Source of the DNA: G963667915 sp965197385
Lineage (GTDB): Bacteria > Acidobacteriota > Vicinamibacteria > Vicinamibacterales > UBA823
Direction of reading: 5' to 3'
NCBI GenBank assembly: GCA_965197385.1
Contig: CBDANA010000009.1
Coordinates: 62,001 to 126,000, forward strand
DNA: 64,000 bases
In this document: positions 36,040 through 45,318 of the stretch, one piece after another
Position numbering within the stretch: position 1 is the stretch's first letter
Layout: each line of letters begins with the position of its first letter
The notes under the pieces: model-generated
What the model saw: only the letters and a program-made list of their open reading frames with translations
What the model was told of the DNA's origin: nothing
The model's database searches: none
Translations under genes and position numbers: made by a program

Positions 36040-36453
36040 TCATTTCAAGGTCGAGTAGTCAGTTGCTTCCAGGAACACCGATTCGACGTTCGCGACCAAC
36101 CGCCCGTCCGCCCGAGACGCCTCGAATGCGCGCTGCCAGTCCGGGTCATCTCGAAAGGCCTGCCAGGACCGTTCGGCGGCCTCTCGGCTGTCGTGCGCCA
36201 GGAGATAGACGAGGGTGTCGGGCTTGTCCGTCGGCGCGAAATAGCCGACGTTGGTCATCCCGTACTTCTCGAAGAGCGCGGTCGTGTGATCACGGAACCT
36301 GGCGTGCAGCGCCTCGAGTTTTCCTGGTTCCGTGGTATAGGTGCGGAGCTCGAACGTCCGCGAGTCGGGTGTTACCGACGATGTCGACTGTGCGTGAAGC
36401 AAGCCGCCGATGAACGCGACCACGATGAGCGCGACCCGCAAGGCTGATTTCAT
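36040..36453 (-). CDS. Secreted NIPSNAP-family protein
   Basis: 137 residues with signal peptide MKSALRVALIVVAFIGGLLH (AQS cleavage) and a single NIPSNAP domain: FELRTYTTEPGKLEALHARF, EKYGMTNVGYFAPTD, VYLLAHDSREAAERSWQAF. NIPSNAP is a ferredoxin-like dimeric alpha/beta barrel of unclear function. On the minus strand TATAAT occurs at 36500-36495, about 45 bp upstream of the start. Downstream is the amidase pseudogene, 13 bp away and in the same orientation. Confidence 0.88.
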   Translation of the reverse strand: MKSALRVALIVVAFIGGLLHAQSTSSVTPDSRTFELRTYTTEPGKLEALHARFRDHTTALFEKYGMTNVGYFAPTDKPDTLVYLLAHDSREAAERSWQAFRDDPDWQRAFEASRADGRLVANVESVFLEATDYSTLK

Positions 36454-36619
36454 GTTGACCTCCGCTGGATGCACGGCGTGTCCGAGAGACGAGCATTATA
36501 ACGTGGCGGCGAGCCGACCGCTTCGGCGGTAAGCCTCGGCAGTCGCCGCTCACCCATCGAGCCCGTGCTATGCTCCGATGGCGTAGCGCCAGTCCGCGAT
36601 CCTCGGTGGGGTCACTTCC

Positions 36620-37831
36620 ATGAACCGACGCGAATTCATTGGCACGGTCGGCGCCGCGGCGGCCGTCGGCGCGGCCTGCGCGCCCGGGTCCGAGCCAGGT
36701 GAGCCGGCCGAGGCCACGACGCCGGACGCGGCAATCGCGCTTCCGGACTTCGAGCCTCGCAGCATGCTCCACGTTGCTGAGACTCGGGTGGAACGCCCTC
36801 GGTTTCCGGTCATCGACGTGCACACGCACGTTACGTGGTCGGACGTGCCGCTCGGCGTGGAGCCGTTCGGCGAGCGGATCCGGAAGCTGAGCGAGCCAGC
36901 GGCGCTGTTGCCGGTGATGGATCGCAAGGGCGTCCGGACCATGGTCAACTTGACCGGCGGCGTCGGCGCGGGACTGGCCGACGCGCGGCGCGAGTTCGAC
37001 GAGGCGTATCCGGGACGGTTCACCACCTTCACGGAGCCGTCGTGGAACCGAGTCGTCGAGCCGGAGTACCCGCAGTTTCAAGCCGAGCAGATCGAGCGGG
37101 CCCACGCGGCCGGAGCGCGGGGGCTCAAGCTCACGAAGACGCTCGGCCTGTACCTGCGGGAGCAGGTCACCAGCGGGCCGCTCGTCGCGGTTGACGATTC
37201 GCGCTTCGACCCGATGTGGGAGACCTGCGCGGCGCTGAACATGCCGGTCGCGATTCACGTCTCGGATCCCGAAGCGTTCTTCTTGCCGATCGATCGGTTC
37301 AACGAACGCTACGAGGAGTTGCACGCGCATCCGGATTGGTCGTTCCACGGGCCGGACTTCCCGAGTCACACCGAGCTGCTGGCGGCGCGGGACCGTGTCC
37401 TGGCGCGTCACCCCCGGACGACCTTCATCGGCCTGCACGTCGGACACTGGGCCGAGAATCTTGCGGCGGTGGGGGAGACGCTCGACCGCTTTCCGAATCT
37501 GCACGTGGAGATCGGCGCGCGGATCGGGGAATTGGGACGCCAGCCTCGCGCGGCCACGCGGTTCTTCGAGGCGTATCAGGACCGCATTCTCTTCGGCACC
37601 GACGCCATTCCCGCGCCGGAGGGCGACGCGACGCCGCAGCAGATCTTCGGCGATGCGCTCTACGAGATTTACTATCGCTTTCTCGAAACCGAAGACGAGT
37701 ACTTCGATTATGCGCCGGCGCGGGTTCCGCCCCAGGGCCGGTGGCGAATCTCCGGACTGGGACTACCCGAGACGATCTTGCGACAGGTCTACCACGCGAA
37801 CGCCGAACGGGTGCTGGGAATCGCGGTGTGA
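36620..37831 (+). CDS. Secreted amidohydrolase-2 family metal-dependent hydrolase
   Basis: 403 residues. The N-terminus MNRREFIGTVGAAAAVGAAC combines an RR-type signal with a possible lipobox (GAAC). The TIM-barrel metal site includes HTH in FPVIDVHTHVTWSD, K in GARGLKLTKTLGLY, H in MPVAIHVSDPEAF, H in TFIGLHVGHWAEN and D in ILFGTDAIPAPEG. PF04909 enzymes hydrolyse or decarboxylate aromatic and lactone-type substrates; the substrate here is unknown. The CBM9-like gene follows 21 bp downstream and is probably co-transcribed. Confidence 0.9.
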   Translation: MNRREFIGTVGAAAAVGAACAPGSEPGEPAEATTPDAAIALPDFEPRSMLHVAETRVERPRFPVIDVHTHVTWSDVPLGVEPFGERIRKLSEPAALLPVMDRKGVRTMVNLTGGVGAGLADARREFDEAYPGRFTTFTEPSWNRVVEPEYPQFQAEQIERAHAAGARGLKLTKTLGLYLREQVTSGPLVAVDDSRFDPMWETCAALNMPVAIHVSDPEAFFLPIDRFNERYEELHAHPDWSFHGPDFPSHTELLAARDRVLARHPRTTFIGLHVGHWAENLAAVGETLDRFPNLHVEIGARIGELGRQPRAATRFFEAYQDRILFGTDAIPAPEGDATPQQIFGDALYEIYYRFLETEDEYFDYAPARVPPQGRWRISGLGLPETILRQVYHANAERVLGIAV

Positions 37832-37852
37832 CCGTTTGGGCCGGGAGGATGT

Positions 37853-38602
37853 ATGCGATTGGCGGTCTGGAGCGTCGGCGCGATGATGATCAGTGTGGGC
37901 ATGGGTAGCGTCGGGGCGCAGGACGGCGCGCCGGAGTTCCACGTGGCCTGGACCGACGTGTCGCCGTCGTCGGCGATCGACGACGAGTCGCCGTGGTGGG
38001 GTGCGCATCGGTTCCGGTACGGGCCGGCGCTCTACGAAACCGAATTCCGTGCGCTCTGGAACGCCGCGGGGCTGTATGTGCGCTTCGACGCGACGGATAC
38101 GAATCCCTGGCACACGATGACGGAGCGTGATGATCAGATCTGGGAGGAGGAGGTCGTCGAGATCTTCCTCGATCTCGATCGGTCGGGCACGAACTACGCC
38201 GAGGTCGAGATCAATCCCAACAACGTGGTGACCGACCTCAGGATGGTTTGTGGCGTGCCCGACCAGGAGGGGGACCTGGCCTGGAATCTCGAGGGGCTCG
38301 AGAGCCACGTTCGGCGGAACAAGTATCGGGACGGCTCGACCGCAGGGTGGACGGCAGTGGCCTTTCTGCCGTGGACTGGCTTTCAGTCACTGCCGTCCGC
38401 GGAGTCGATCGCGTTGCCGCCGACGCCGGATGACCGCTGGCGGTTCAACGTATTCCGGATCAAGCGGCCCGGCGGCGAGCGCCGCCCGACGCAGGACGTC
38501 GTCTTCGCGGCGTGGTCCCCGCCGACGGGTGAGAGCTTCCACGAACCGGCGGTGTTCCGCGATCTGGTGTTCGACCCGGCACCCGAGACGGCGGATCGGT
38601 AG
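37853..38602 (+). CDS. Secreted CBM9-like carbohydrate-binding protein
   Basis: 249 residues with signal peptide (MRLAVWSVGAMMISVGMGSV, GAQ cleavage) and one DOMON/CBM9-like beta-sandwich: FRALWNAAGLYVRFDATDTN, IWEEEVVEIFLDLDRSGTNY, EVEINPNNVVTDL, and WRFNVFRIKRPGGERR. Such domains bind glycans at the cell surface and are found beside hydrolases. With the upstream amidohydrolase it suggests an extracytoplasmic degradation unit (inference). A clear terminator follows at 38635. Confidence 0.85.
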   Translation: MRLAVWSVGAMMISVGMGSVGAQDGAPEFHVAWTDVSPSSAIDDESPWWGAHRFRYGPALYETEFRALWNAAGLYVRFDATDTNPWHTMTERDDQIWEEEVVEIFLDLDRSGTNYAEVEINPNNVVTDLRMVCGVPDQEGDLAWNLEGLESHVRRNKYRDGSTAGWTAVAFLPWTGFQSLPSAESIALPPTPDDRWRFNVFRIKRPGGERRPTQDVVFAAWSPPTGESFHEPAVFRDLVFDPAPETADR

Positions 38603-38634
38603 GCTTCGAGAGCCCAGAGCCCAGACAGGTAGGG

Positions 38635-38665
38635 CCGCAGCGGGTTGCCCCGCTGCGGTCCTTTT
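38635..38665 (+). terminator. Rho-independent terminator after the CBM9-like gene
   Basis: CCGCAGCGGG (38635-38644), loop TTGC, CCCGCTGCGG (38649-38658), then TCCTTTT. A perfect 10-bp GC stem with T-run for the plus strand; it also separates the convergent ahcY. Confidence 0.8.
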
Positions 38666-38690
38666 GCGCCTCTGGCAGATGCGGCGCGGC

Positions 38691-40193
38691 TCAGTACCGG
38701 TAGTAGTTCGGTTTGTAGGGGCCCTCGGCCGGCACGCCGATGTAGTCGGCCTGCTCTTTCGAGAGGCGGGTCAACCGCACGCCCAAATGGTCCAGATGGA
38801 GCCGGGCCACCTTCTCGTCGAGCGCCTTTGGCAGCATGTAGACCTTCTTCTCGCACTTGCCCTGGTTCGCGTGCAGCTCCAGTTGGGCGATGACCTGGTT
38901 CGTGAACGATGCCGACATGACGAAGCTCGGGTGGCCCGTGGCGCAGCCGAGATTCAGGAGCCGGCCTTCGGCCAGGATCATCACGCTGTGTCCGTCGGGG
39001 AACCGGAACTCGTCGTACTGCGGCTTAATGTTGATCCGCTCCACGCCGTCGAACTTCTTCAGCCCAGCCATGTCGATCTCGTTGTCGAAATGGCCGATGT
39101 TGCCGATGATGGCCTTGTCCTTCATCCGCGCCATGTGTTCGACGGTGATGATGTTGAAGTTGCCCGTGGCGGTGATGACGATGTCGGCCTTTCCGATCAT
39201 TTCGTCGAGCGTGGTGACCTCGTAGCCCTCCATCGCGGCCTGCAGCGCGCAGATCGGATCGATCTCGGTGACGACGACTCGGCACCCCTGCCCGCGAAGC
39301 GCCTGCGCGCAGCCCTTCCCGACCTCACCGAACCCGCACACGACCGCGGTCTTGCCGCCCAGCATCACGTCGGTCGCGCGCGCGAGACCGTCCAGCAGCG
39401 AATGGCGGATGCCGTACACGTTGTCGAACTTGCTCTTCGTGACCGAGTCGTTGACGTTGATGGCGGGGAAGAGCAGCGTGCCGGCGTCCGCCATCTGGTA
39501 TAGGCGATGCACCCCAGTCGTCGTCTCTTCGCTCACGCCACGGATCGACGGGCCAAGGGTGTGCCAGTACTGCGGGTCCTCGCCCTGCAGCTTCCGCAAC
39601 AGCTCGAGAATGACGCCCCACTCTTCGGGTTCGCTGTCCGCCTTGAAGGCCGGTATCGCGCCCACCTGCTCGAACTCGTAGCCCTTGTGGATCAGCAGGG
39701 TCGCATCGCCGCCGTCGTCCACGAGGAGCGCGGGGCCCGACCCGTCCGGCCAGCGCAGCGCCTCGTTGGTGCACCACCAGTACTCCTCCAGCGTTTCGCC
39801 CTTCCAGGCGAAGACCGGGATTCCCCTGGGCGCCTCTGGTGTGCCGCCCGTCTTGGGCTGTCCGACGACGACCGCCGCGGCGGCATGATCCTGGGTTGAG
39901 AAGATGTTGCACGAGACCCACCGTACGTCGGCGCCGAGCTCGGTCAGCGTTTCGATGAGAACGGCGGTTTGCACCGTCATGTGCAGGCTGCCCATGACAT
40001 GCGCCCCCTCGAGCGGCCGCTGCGCCGCGTGCTCTTTTCGCAGCGCCAGCAATCCGGGCATCTCCTGCTCGGCCAGTCGGATTTCCTTCCGTCCGAAGTC
40101 GGCTTGCGACAGGTCGGCAACTTTGTACGGCACACGGCTGGCCTCCGTCGCTTCGATGAACGAATGTGCCCGTTCCGTGGCTACTGGTGTCAT
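38691..40193 (-). CDS. ahcY: Adenosylhomocysteinase (S-adenosylhomocysteine hydrolase)
   Basis: 500 residues, the long bacterial form. Substrate-binding segments: GSLHMTVQTAVLIETLTELG, WVSCNIFSTQDHAAAA, INVNDSVTKSKFDNVYGIRH. The NAD-binding Rossmann core is GKTAVVCGFGEVGKGCAQAL, and the C-terminus ends KPNYYRY, contributing the conserved lysine and tyrosine to the neighbouring subunit. It converts SAH to adenosine and homocysteine, relieving inhibition of methyltransferases. It follows the SahR-like regulator by 15 bp in the same operon. Intact. Confidence 0.97.
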   Translation of the reverse strand: MTPVATERAHSFIEATEASRVPYKVADLSQADFGRKEIRLAEQEMPGLLALRKEHAAQRPLEGAHVMGSLHMTVQTAVLIETLTELGADVRWVSCNIFSTQDHAAAAVVVGQPKTGGTPEAPRGIPVFAWKGETLEEYWWCTNEALRWPDGSGPALLVDDGGDATLLIHKGYEFEQVGAIPAFKADSEPEEWGVILELLRKLQGEDPQYWHTLGPSIRGVSEETTTGVHRLYQMADAGTLLFPAINVNDSVTKSKFDNVYGIRHSLLDGLARATDVMLGGKTAVVCGFGEVGKGCAQALRGQGCRVVVTEIDPICALQAAMEGYEVTTLDEMIGKADIVITATGNFNIITVEHMARMKDKAIIGNIGHFDNEIDMAGLKKFDGVERINIKPQYDEFRFPDGHSVMILAEGRLLNLGCATGHPSFVMSASFTNQVIAQLELHANQGKCEKKVYMLPKALDEKVARLHLDHLGVRLTRLSKEQADYIGVPAEGPYKPNYYRY

Positions 40194-40208
40194 GGTGTCC
40201 TCCTTGAA

Positions 40209-41180
40209 CTAAGAAGTGCGCTCGCTCACAGTGTGCTGGGGTCGGCGAGCCGTTGCGGCAAACAGCGCCGGGCCCTTGGCGCGCGAGTCAGTCGGCAATG
40301 CCGACACACGAGTCCGCTCGAATCCGGCCTCGTCGAGGTAGCGCGCTACCTGGGTTTCCGAGAAGCCGAGCCACACATGGCCCATCTGCTGCCGATAGCG
40401 CTCGCGGTCGTGGGGCAGCATGTCAACCAGCAGCAGCCGGCCACCGGGCCGGAGCACCCTGGCGATCTCGGTAAACACGCGTTCGGGCTGCGGCACGTGG
40501 TGCAGCACGAGCGTGACTGTGGCCGCATCGAGCATGGCGTCGTCCAGCGGCAGCGACTCGAGCTCGCCGCGTCGCAGCTCGACGTTGTCGAAGTCGTGCA
40601 ATCGCTTCTTGGCCGCTCGCAGCATCGCCGTCGAGCCGTCGACCGCGATGATCCGTGCGACGAACGGCGCGAGCGACGCAGCCACTTGTCCGGTGCCGCA
40701 GCCCAGGTCACCGACCGTCCAGTCCTCCTCGGCCAGGCCCGGGAGCGCCAGTAGGTGAACCTGCTCACCGAACAGCTCGTCCCGCAGCTGGTCCCACTGT
40801 CCGGCCGACGAGTTGAAGAACTCCTGAGACGTCGTCCGGCGCTCGTGTAGTACCCCTTCCAGCCGACGGTGGTCCTGCGCGGTGGTCGGGCTGGCGGACG
40901 CCTGCTCGCGCACGAGTCGCCACAACCGTTCCGCGGATTGGTCGAACCCGTCCCGCACCCGCGTGTACCAGTTGCTCGTCCCCTCGGCCCGTGCCGTGAC
41001 CCATCCCGAGTCGGCGAGCGCTCGCAGGTGCCGGCTGGTGGTGGACTGGGGGAGCTGCAGCACGGCACACAGCTCAGACACCGTGAGCTCCCGCCGGTCC
41101 AGCAGCAGCAGGATCCGAGTCCGGGTCGGCTCGGCCAGGGCCGACATATGGTCGAGAATGGCGACCGTCCCCTGAGTCAT
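40209..41180 (-). CDS. ArsR-type regulator fused to a SAM-dependent methyltransferase (SahR-like)
   Basis: 323 residues: an ArsR winged helix (residues 10-75, ALAEPTRTRILLLLDRRELT, LQLPQSTTSRHLRALADSGW) and a class I methyltransferase domain with motif I VGDLGCGTGQ (156-165), IIAVDGSTAMLRAA, and ATVTLVLHHVPQP. The fusion is known as SahR, a regulator that senses SAH and controls methionine-cycle genes. Location directly upstream of ahcY supports this role. A palindromic site touches its start codon, suggesting autorepression of the sahR-ahcY operon. Whether the domain methylates anything is unknown. Confidence 0.88.
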   Translation of the reverse strand: MTQGTVAILDHMSALAEPTRTRILLLLDRRELTVSELCAVLQLPQSTTSRHLRALADSGWVTARAEGTSNWYTRVRDGFDQSAERLWRLVREQASASPTTAQDHRRLEGVLHERRTTSQEFFNSSAGQWDQLRDELFGEQVHLLALPGLAEEDWTVGDLGCGTGQVAASLAPFVARIIAVDGSTAMLRAAKKRLHDFDNVELRRGELESLPLDDAMLDAATVTLVLHHVPQPERVFTEIARVLRPGGRLLLVDMLPHDRERYRQQMGHVWLGFSETQVARYLDEAGFERTRVSALPTDSRAKGPALFAATARRPQHTVSERTS

Positions 41181-41202
41181 TTAATCCGTGTATCCAGATT
41201 AA
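41181..41202. promoter_or_regulatory. Candidate operator of the SahR-like regulator
   Basis: TTAATC (41181-41186) and GATTAA (41197-41202) with a 10-bp spacer, immediately 5' of the start codon at 41180, in an AT-rich island that contrasts with its surroundings. A repressor here would block both initiation of transcription and the translation start. Confidence 0.5.
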
Positions 41203-41261
41203 GTGTTAAATAAGTCACCGCTGGTTGTCAAGGAGTGCGCATCGCGGGACGGCCCCTCGGC

Positions 41262-41437
41262 TAGCAGCCCGTGGTAAAAGTCTCGCTGCATCCGGCCACC
41301 GATGCATCCCGCCCCGCGGCGTTGCTCGTCGGTCGAATGCTCCCGGTATTCTCCCTCCTCGCGTCTTGCCCTGGGTGACCGCGGCTTTGGTTCAGCGGGG
41401 TCTCGGTGTGAAGCTGGACTTTCACCACGGGCTGTTA
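41262..41437. mobile_element. MITE copy B
   Basis: Element 41264-41435 between TA dinucleotides, with the same terminal repeats as copy A (GCAGCCCGTGGTAAAAGT at the left, CACGGGCTGT at the right). 172 bp. The centre is diverged from copies A and C. Confidence 0.8.
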
Positions 41438-42215
41438 GTCGAACATGAGCTCGGGATGCGTCAGCGGCGCGTGGCGCGTGCGGGTCACCAACCAGGCGAC
41501 GAGCCAGGCGTCCCGACTCGGCCGGTTCCGATTTGTGCAGATCTCCAGGCCCTGGCCGTGCTCGGCGGCGCGCTGTCCGGCGTTCCAGGCGCGACGGTCC
41601 TTCGTGGCGGCATCGAAATCGACTTTCGGGATCAACGTGTCGTCCACCCGTGCGTGCATCGACACTGTGTTGTGTGTCGACACGGATCGCGCGGAGCTTT
41701 AGCCGCCCGTGGTGGACGTGTGGACGTTTGGCGGGATCTCAGGCCGGCCCAGGGGGCGGTCGTGGCGCCGCCCCTGGGCCCGGCGTGGCTACTGCGGGAA
41801 GGCGCTGGGTGGGGTGTCCTGATACAACCTCAGGCGGCAGTGAGACCCAGGACGACGACTGCCGCCAGCCACCCGGCCGTCGCCTCATGGGATCGAATGC
41901 GTCTAACCTTAAGACAACAGGGCCTTCGACAACAGGGACCTCCTTCACGTCCTCACTGATTCGGTTCACGGACCAACTCTATCGAATTGACTTGCCCTCA
42001 CCCGCCTCGGTGCGACGCTCGATTTTCAGCACGGACTGCTAGCGTCCTTGAAGCGGTCCTTCTGGCTGGTGACTCGCGGCGCGTGGCGCGCGAAGCGGGT
42101 GATTATACTATGCGGGACGGCAGCAGCCCGGTGAAAGTTGCGGGTAGTGGTCAAGTTGAAACTTGACCACTACCAAGTTGCGCGTCGCACCGAGGCGCCG
42201 CTGAATCAGTGGAAT
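41438..42215. other. Interval of decayed sequence with MITE ends and a hairpin
   Basis: No gene I can support over about 780 bases. It contains a right-end-like MITE piece (42004-42042), a left-end-like piece (42121-42141) and a perfect hairpin at 42143-42174. A short minus-strand frame at 41435-41683 with HARVDDTLIPKVDFDAATKD may be a gene remnant, but I recognise nothing. Confidence 0.45.
42143..42174. repeat. Perfect 15-bp hairpin with 2-base loop
   Basis: GGTAGTGGTCAAGTT (42143-42157), GA, then its exact reverse complement (42160-42174). No T-run follows. It lies between a MITE end and the start of the metallo-hydrolase gene, so it could be a palindromic insertion scar or an mRNA leader hairpin. 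Confidence 0.7.
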
Positions 42216-43205
42216 ATGCATCTACGTCTCATTCTCTGGGGTCAACCTGGCGCCCGTGCCCGTCGGCCGCGTCGGCTGGGCATGGCGGGGCTTGGGTTGG
42301 CGCTCAGCGTAGTCATCGGATCGGCGTTTGCGGCGGCCCAGGAAACGGCGGTCACCAGACCGCTGCTGGCGCTGGACGCCGGCCGGACGCAGGTCATCCT
42401 GCTTGGTAGCGGCACGCCGTTTCCCGACGATCGCAAGGTGGGATCGTCGCTGGCTGTGATCACCGGTGGGACCGCCTATCTCGTGGACATCGGCCCGGGG
42501 GCGTTTCTGCGGACGGTGGAAGCGGCCCGGCGGGGGGTGGCCGCGCTGGCCTCGCCGACCCGACTGTTCTTCACGCATCTGCACAGTGATCATGTACTCG
42601 ACTACGCCGACTTGCTCTGGGGGCTCTGGTGGCGCCGCGAGGGGCAGGTCACGGCGTACGGGCCGCGCGGCCTGCGCGCGCTGACCGACGGGTTGCAAGC
42701 GGCGTTCGCGGAGGATATCCGCCTCCGTACCGAGGGGCCGCAGCCGATCGTCACCCGCGGCTATGACGCGGAGGTCCACGAATTCGACGGTTCGTTGACC
42801 TACGAGGACGAGCGGGTCCGCATCACGGGCTTCCCGGTCTGTCACGAGTCCGTCGAGGCGTACGGATACCGGTTCGAGACGGCCGACCGCGTCGTCGTGA
42901 TCTCCGGGGATACGACCTACTGCGACCGCGTCGTCAAGGAGGCCCGCGGCGTCGATCTGCTGTTCCACGAGGTCTTCTCCGAGCGCGGTCTGGCGGCGCG
43001 CACGGCGGACTGGCAGCGCTATCAGCGCTCCGCCCATGCATCACCGGCGCAGGTCGCACGGGTGGCGAACGAAGCGCGGCCGGGCACGCTGGTGCTGTAC
43101 CACCAGCTCTATTTCGGCGTCGCCGATGACGATCTCGTGGCGGAGGTGCGCGCGGCGGGCTACGATGGGCCGCTCGTCAGCGGCCAGGATCTCGATGTGT
43201 TCTAG
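42216..43205 (+). CDS. Secreted metallo-beta-lactamase-fold hydrolase (RNase Z-like branch)
   Basis: About 329 residues from ATG 42216; an alternative ATG at 42282 gives a cleaner signal peptide (MAGLGLALSVVIGSAFAAAQ). Motifs: QVILLGSGTPFPDDRKVGSS (first strand), FTHLHSDHVLDYADLLWG (HxHxDH), FPVCHESVEAYGYRFE, VISGDTTYCDRVV (D ligand) and HASPAQVARVAN (last H). The pattern resembles RNase Z/arylsulfatase-type MBLs, but export suggests a periplasmic hydrolase of unknown substrate. Intact. Confidence 0.88.
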   Translation: MHLRLILWGQPGARARRPRRLGMAGLGLALSVVIGSAFAAAQETAVTRPLLALDAGRTQVILLGSGTPFPDDRKVGSSLAVITGGTAYLVDIGPGAFLRTVEAARRGVAALASPTRLFFTHLHSDHVLDYADLLWGLWWRREGQVTAYGPRGLRALTDGLQAAFAEDIRLRTEGPQPIVTRGYDAEVHEFDGSLTYEDERVRITGFPVCHESVEAYGYRFETADRVVVISGDTTYCDRVVKEARGVDLLFHEVFSERGLAARTADWQRYQRSAHASPAQVARVANEARPGTLVLYHQLYFGVADDDLVAEVRAAGYDGPLVSGQDLDVF

Positions 43206-43242
43206 CCGAGAGCCCAGAGCCGAAAAGCCAAGCGCCTTTTTC

Positions 43243-44700
43243 TCATTCCGCCCGCAGCGCCGTCGATGGGTCGATGCGGGTGGCGCGCAGGGCCGGCACC
43301 AATGTGGCCGCCACGGCGGCGAGCGTCAGTAGACCGGCAACGCTCGCGTAGGTCAGCGGGTCGGAGGTGGTGATGCCGTAGAGGAGTGTCGTCACGACCT
43401 GGCTGAGCGCGAACGCCGCGACCAGGCCGAGGCCCACACCGACGATGACCGGCCGCATGCCTTGCCAGAGGAGCATCCGGATAACGTCGCCGGAACCGGC
43501 GCCGAGTGCCATCCGGATGCCGATCTCCTGCGTCCGCTGGCCCACGAGATAGCCGATCACGCCGTAGATTCCGATCAACGCCAGCACCAGCGCGACCGCG
43601 GCGAACAGTCCGAGGAGCGAGGTGCGCAGCCGGGGCTGCGCCACCGACCGATCGAGCATCGTGTCGAGCGTGCGCACCTGGAAGAGCGGGACGTCCGGAT
43701 CCATGGCCTCGAGCTCGGCGCGTACGCTGGGCGTCAACGACGCGGGATCGACCGACCCGCGCAGCACGAGCGTCATGGTGTGGAAGGACGGTTGCTGGGT
43801 CTGCGGCGTGTAGAACATAGCCTCGAGCTCTGCCTCCAGCGCCAGGTGCTTAACGCTGCCGACGATGCCTATGATTTCGCGCGACCCGGGTCCGCCGACG
43901 GTCTGGGTGGGCTCGTCGAACTCACCCCGGTTGTAGGTGATCCGTTTGCCGATCGGATCCTGGTCTGGCCAGAACCGCCGGGCCATGACGTCGCTGATGA
44001 CGACGACGCCGGGTGAATCGGACCGATCGCGGTCGTCGAATACGCCGCCGCGCAGCAGCGGAGTGCCCATCGCCCGGAAATAGTCGGGGTTGACCGAACG
44101 GGTCTACACGCTCGGGTTCTGGCCGACCGGCATCGGGCGCTCGTCGATCTGAAATCCGTTGCCGTCGTAGCTGTCGCTGAGCGGCAAGATGTTGATGGCG
44201 CCGACCATCTCGACGCCAGGCAGCCGACGCAGTTGCTCATAGAGCTGCTCGTACACCGGAATCTGATCGCCTTCGGCGTACTTGGCCGTGGGGAGAGCCA
44301 TCTGCATGGTCAGCACGCGATCGGGCTGAAAACCCGGGTCGACGTTCTGGAGCCGCCAGAAGCTTTGCAGGAGGAGTCCGGCGCCGACCATCAGCACGAG
44401 CGACAGGGCTACCTCGGCGGCGATCAGCGCTTCGCGGGTGCCCCGCTTGGCGTGGTCGCCTTGCAAGCGTGTGCCTTCTCGCAAGTCGTCGTTCGTGTCG
44501 CGTCGCGCGAGTTGGAGCGCCGGCGCGAGCCCAAACGCCACGCCGGTCAGGGTGGCAATGACGACGGTGAAGGCCAGCACCGGCCCGTCGAGCTCGATGC
44601 CCTCGGTGCGCGGGATGCGCTCGGCGACGACGACGGTCAACCCGCGCAGTGCCCAGTAGGCGATGGTCAGCCCCAGCGCGCCGCCCGCATCACGACCAGA
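43243..44700 (-). pseudogene. ADOP/MacB-type ABC permease, N-terminally truncated with nonsense codon
   Basis: The 3' frame (43243-44070) has the FtsX membrane domain: LFAAVALVLALIGIYGVIGY, RTQEIGIRMALGAGSGDVIR and the end TLVPALRATRIDPSTALRAE, which is highly typical. The 5' part (44104-44700) has GVAFGLAPALQLARRDTNDD and AEVALSLVLMVGAGLLLQSF. They are separated by TAG at 44104-44106 (NPSV*TRSVNPDYF) in the same frame. The first FtsX half and MacB-PCD domain are missing: at about 44700 the sequence changes to the DUF4956 gene. Family usually about 800 residues; only some 480 remain. Confidence 0.85.
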
Positions 44701-45160
44701 CCATCGTGGAGAGTGCTCTGGAGCACGCGTCTGAACGTCTGGGCCAGTAACGCGAGAATCGCGACAATGAAAATGATGCCCAAAAAGTGATATTGAAGGT
44801 CGCACAGGCAATCGAGCTAGCGATCACAAGCATGATGAACCCGATCTCCTCGGGTTCTTTGATCGGCGTCCGGAACCGGACGATCGAGAGAGCACCGAGT
44901 AACCCGAGCGAGAGCGGCAGCGAGAACTGAATGCAGATGAAAATCGCCGTCACCGAGATCTCGAGCACGGGAAACGTGCGGTGCATCCGACTGCCGGTCG
45001 CACGCGTCCCGTAAAACTGGAGATAAAGGTAAGCGATACCCAAGACGCTGGAGAGCGACACGCCCATCAGGAACAGGAATGCCATCCACCCGATCTGCTG
45101 CATGGCCTGTGTGTCGCCACTCGTCAGCGCCGAATAGACGTCGGCCAGCTGCTGCTCCAT
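44700..45160 (-). pseudogene. DUF4956 membrane protein, C-terminus frameshifted and truncated
   Basis: From ATG 45160: two or three helices (IGWMAFLFLMGVSLSSVLGI, TFPVLEISVTAIFICIQFSL) and the family signature SLGLLGALSIVRFRTPIKEPEEIGF. After SSIACA the reading shifts: the third frame continues LQYHFLGIIFIVAILALLAQ, which is the expected next helix. The gene then fuses into the permease pseudogene near 44700. DUF4956 proteins commonly sit with VTC-domain proteins, as the one at 46562 here. Confidence 0.75.
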
Positions 45161-45318
45161 CGATCATGCCCCGCTGTCGGAATCGGGTTGCGAGTCGCCG
45201 TAGATAGTTCATCTGGGTACGCCGACTCGTCGAGGACGAGCCCGAGCACCTATCCACATCGCGAAGTGAACGGTTGCCAGGCGTCAACGACGTCCAGGTG
45301 GCTGGCTCCTAGCTATAG

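Noticed and set aside
41435..41683. Possible small gene on minus strand
   Set aside because: Ends inside MITE copy B and no family or upstream signal could be found; kept only as a possible remnant in the interval entry.
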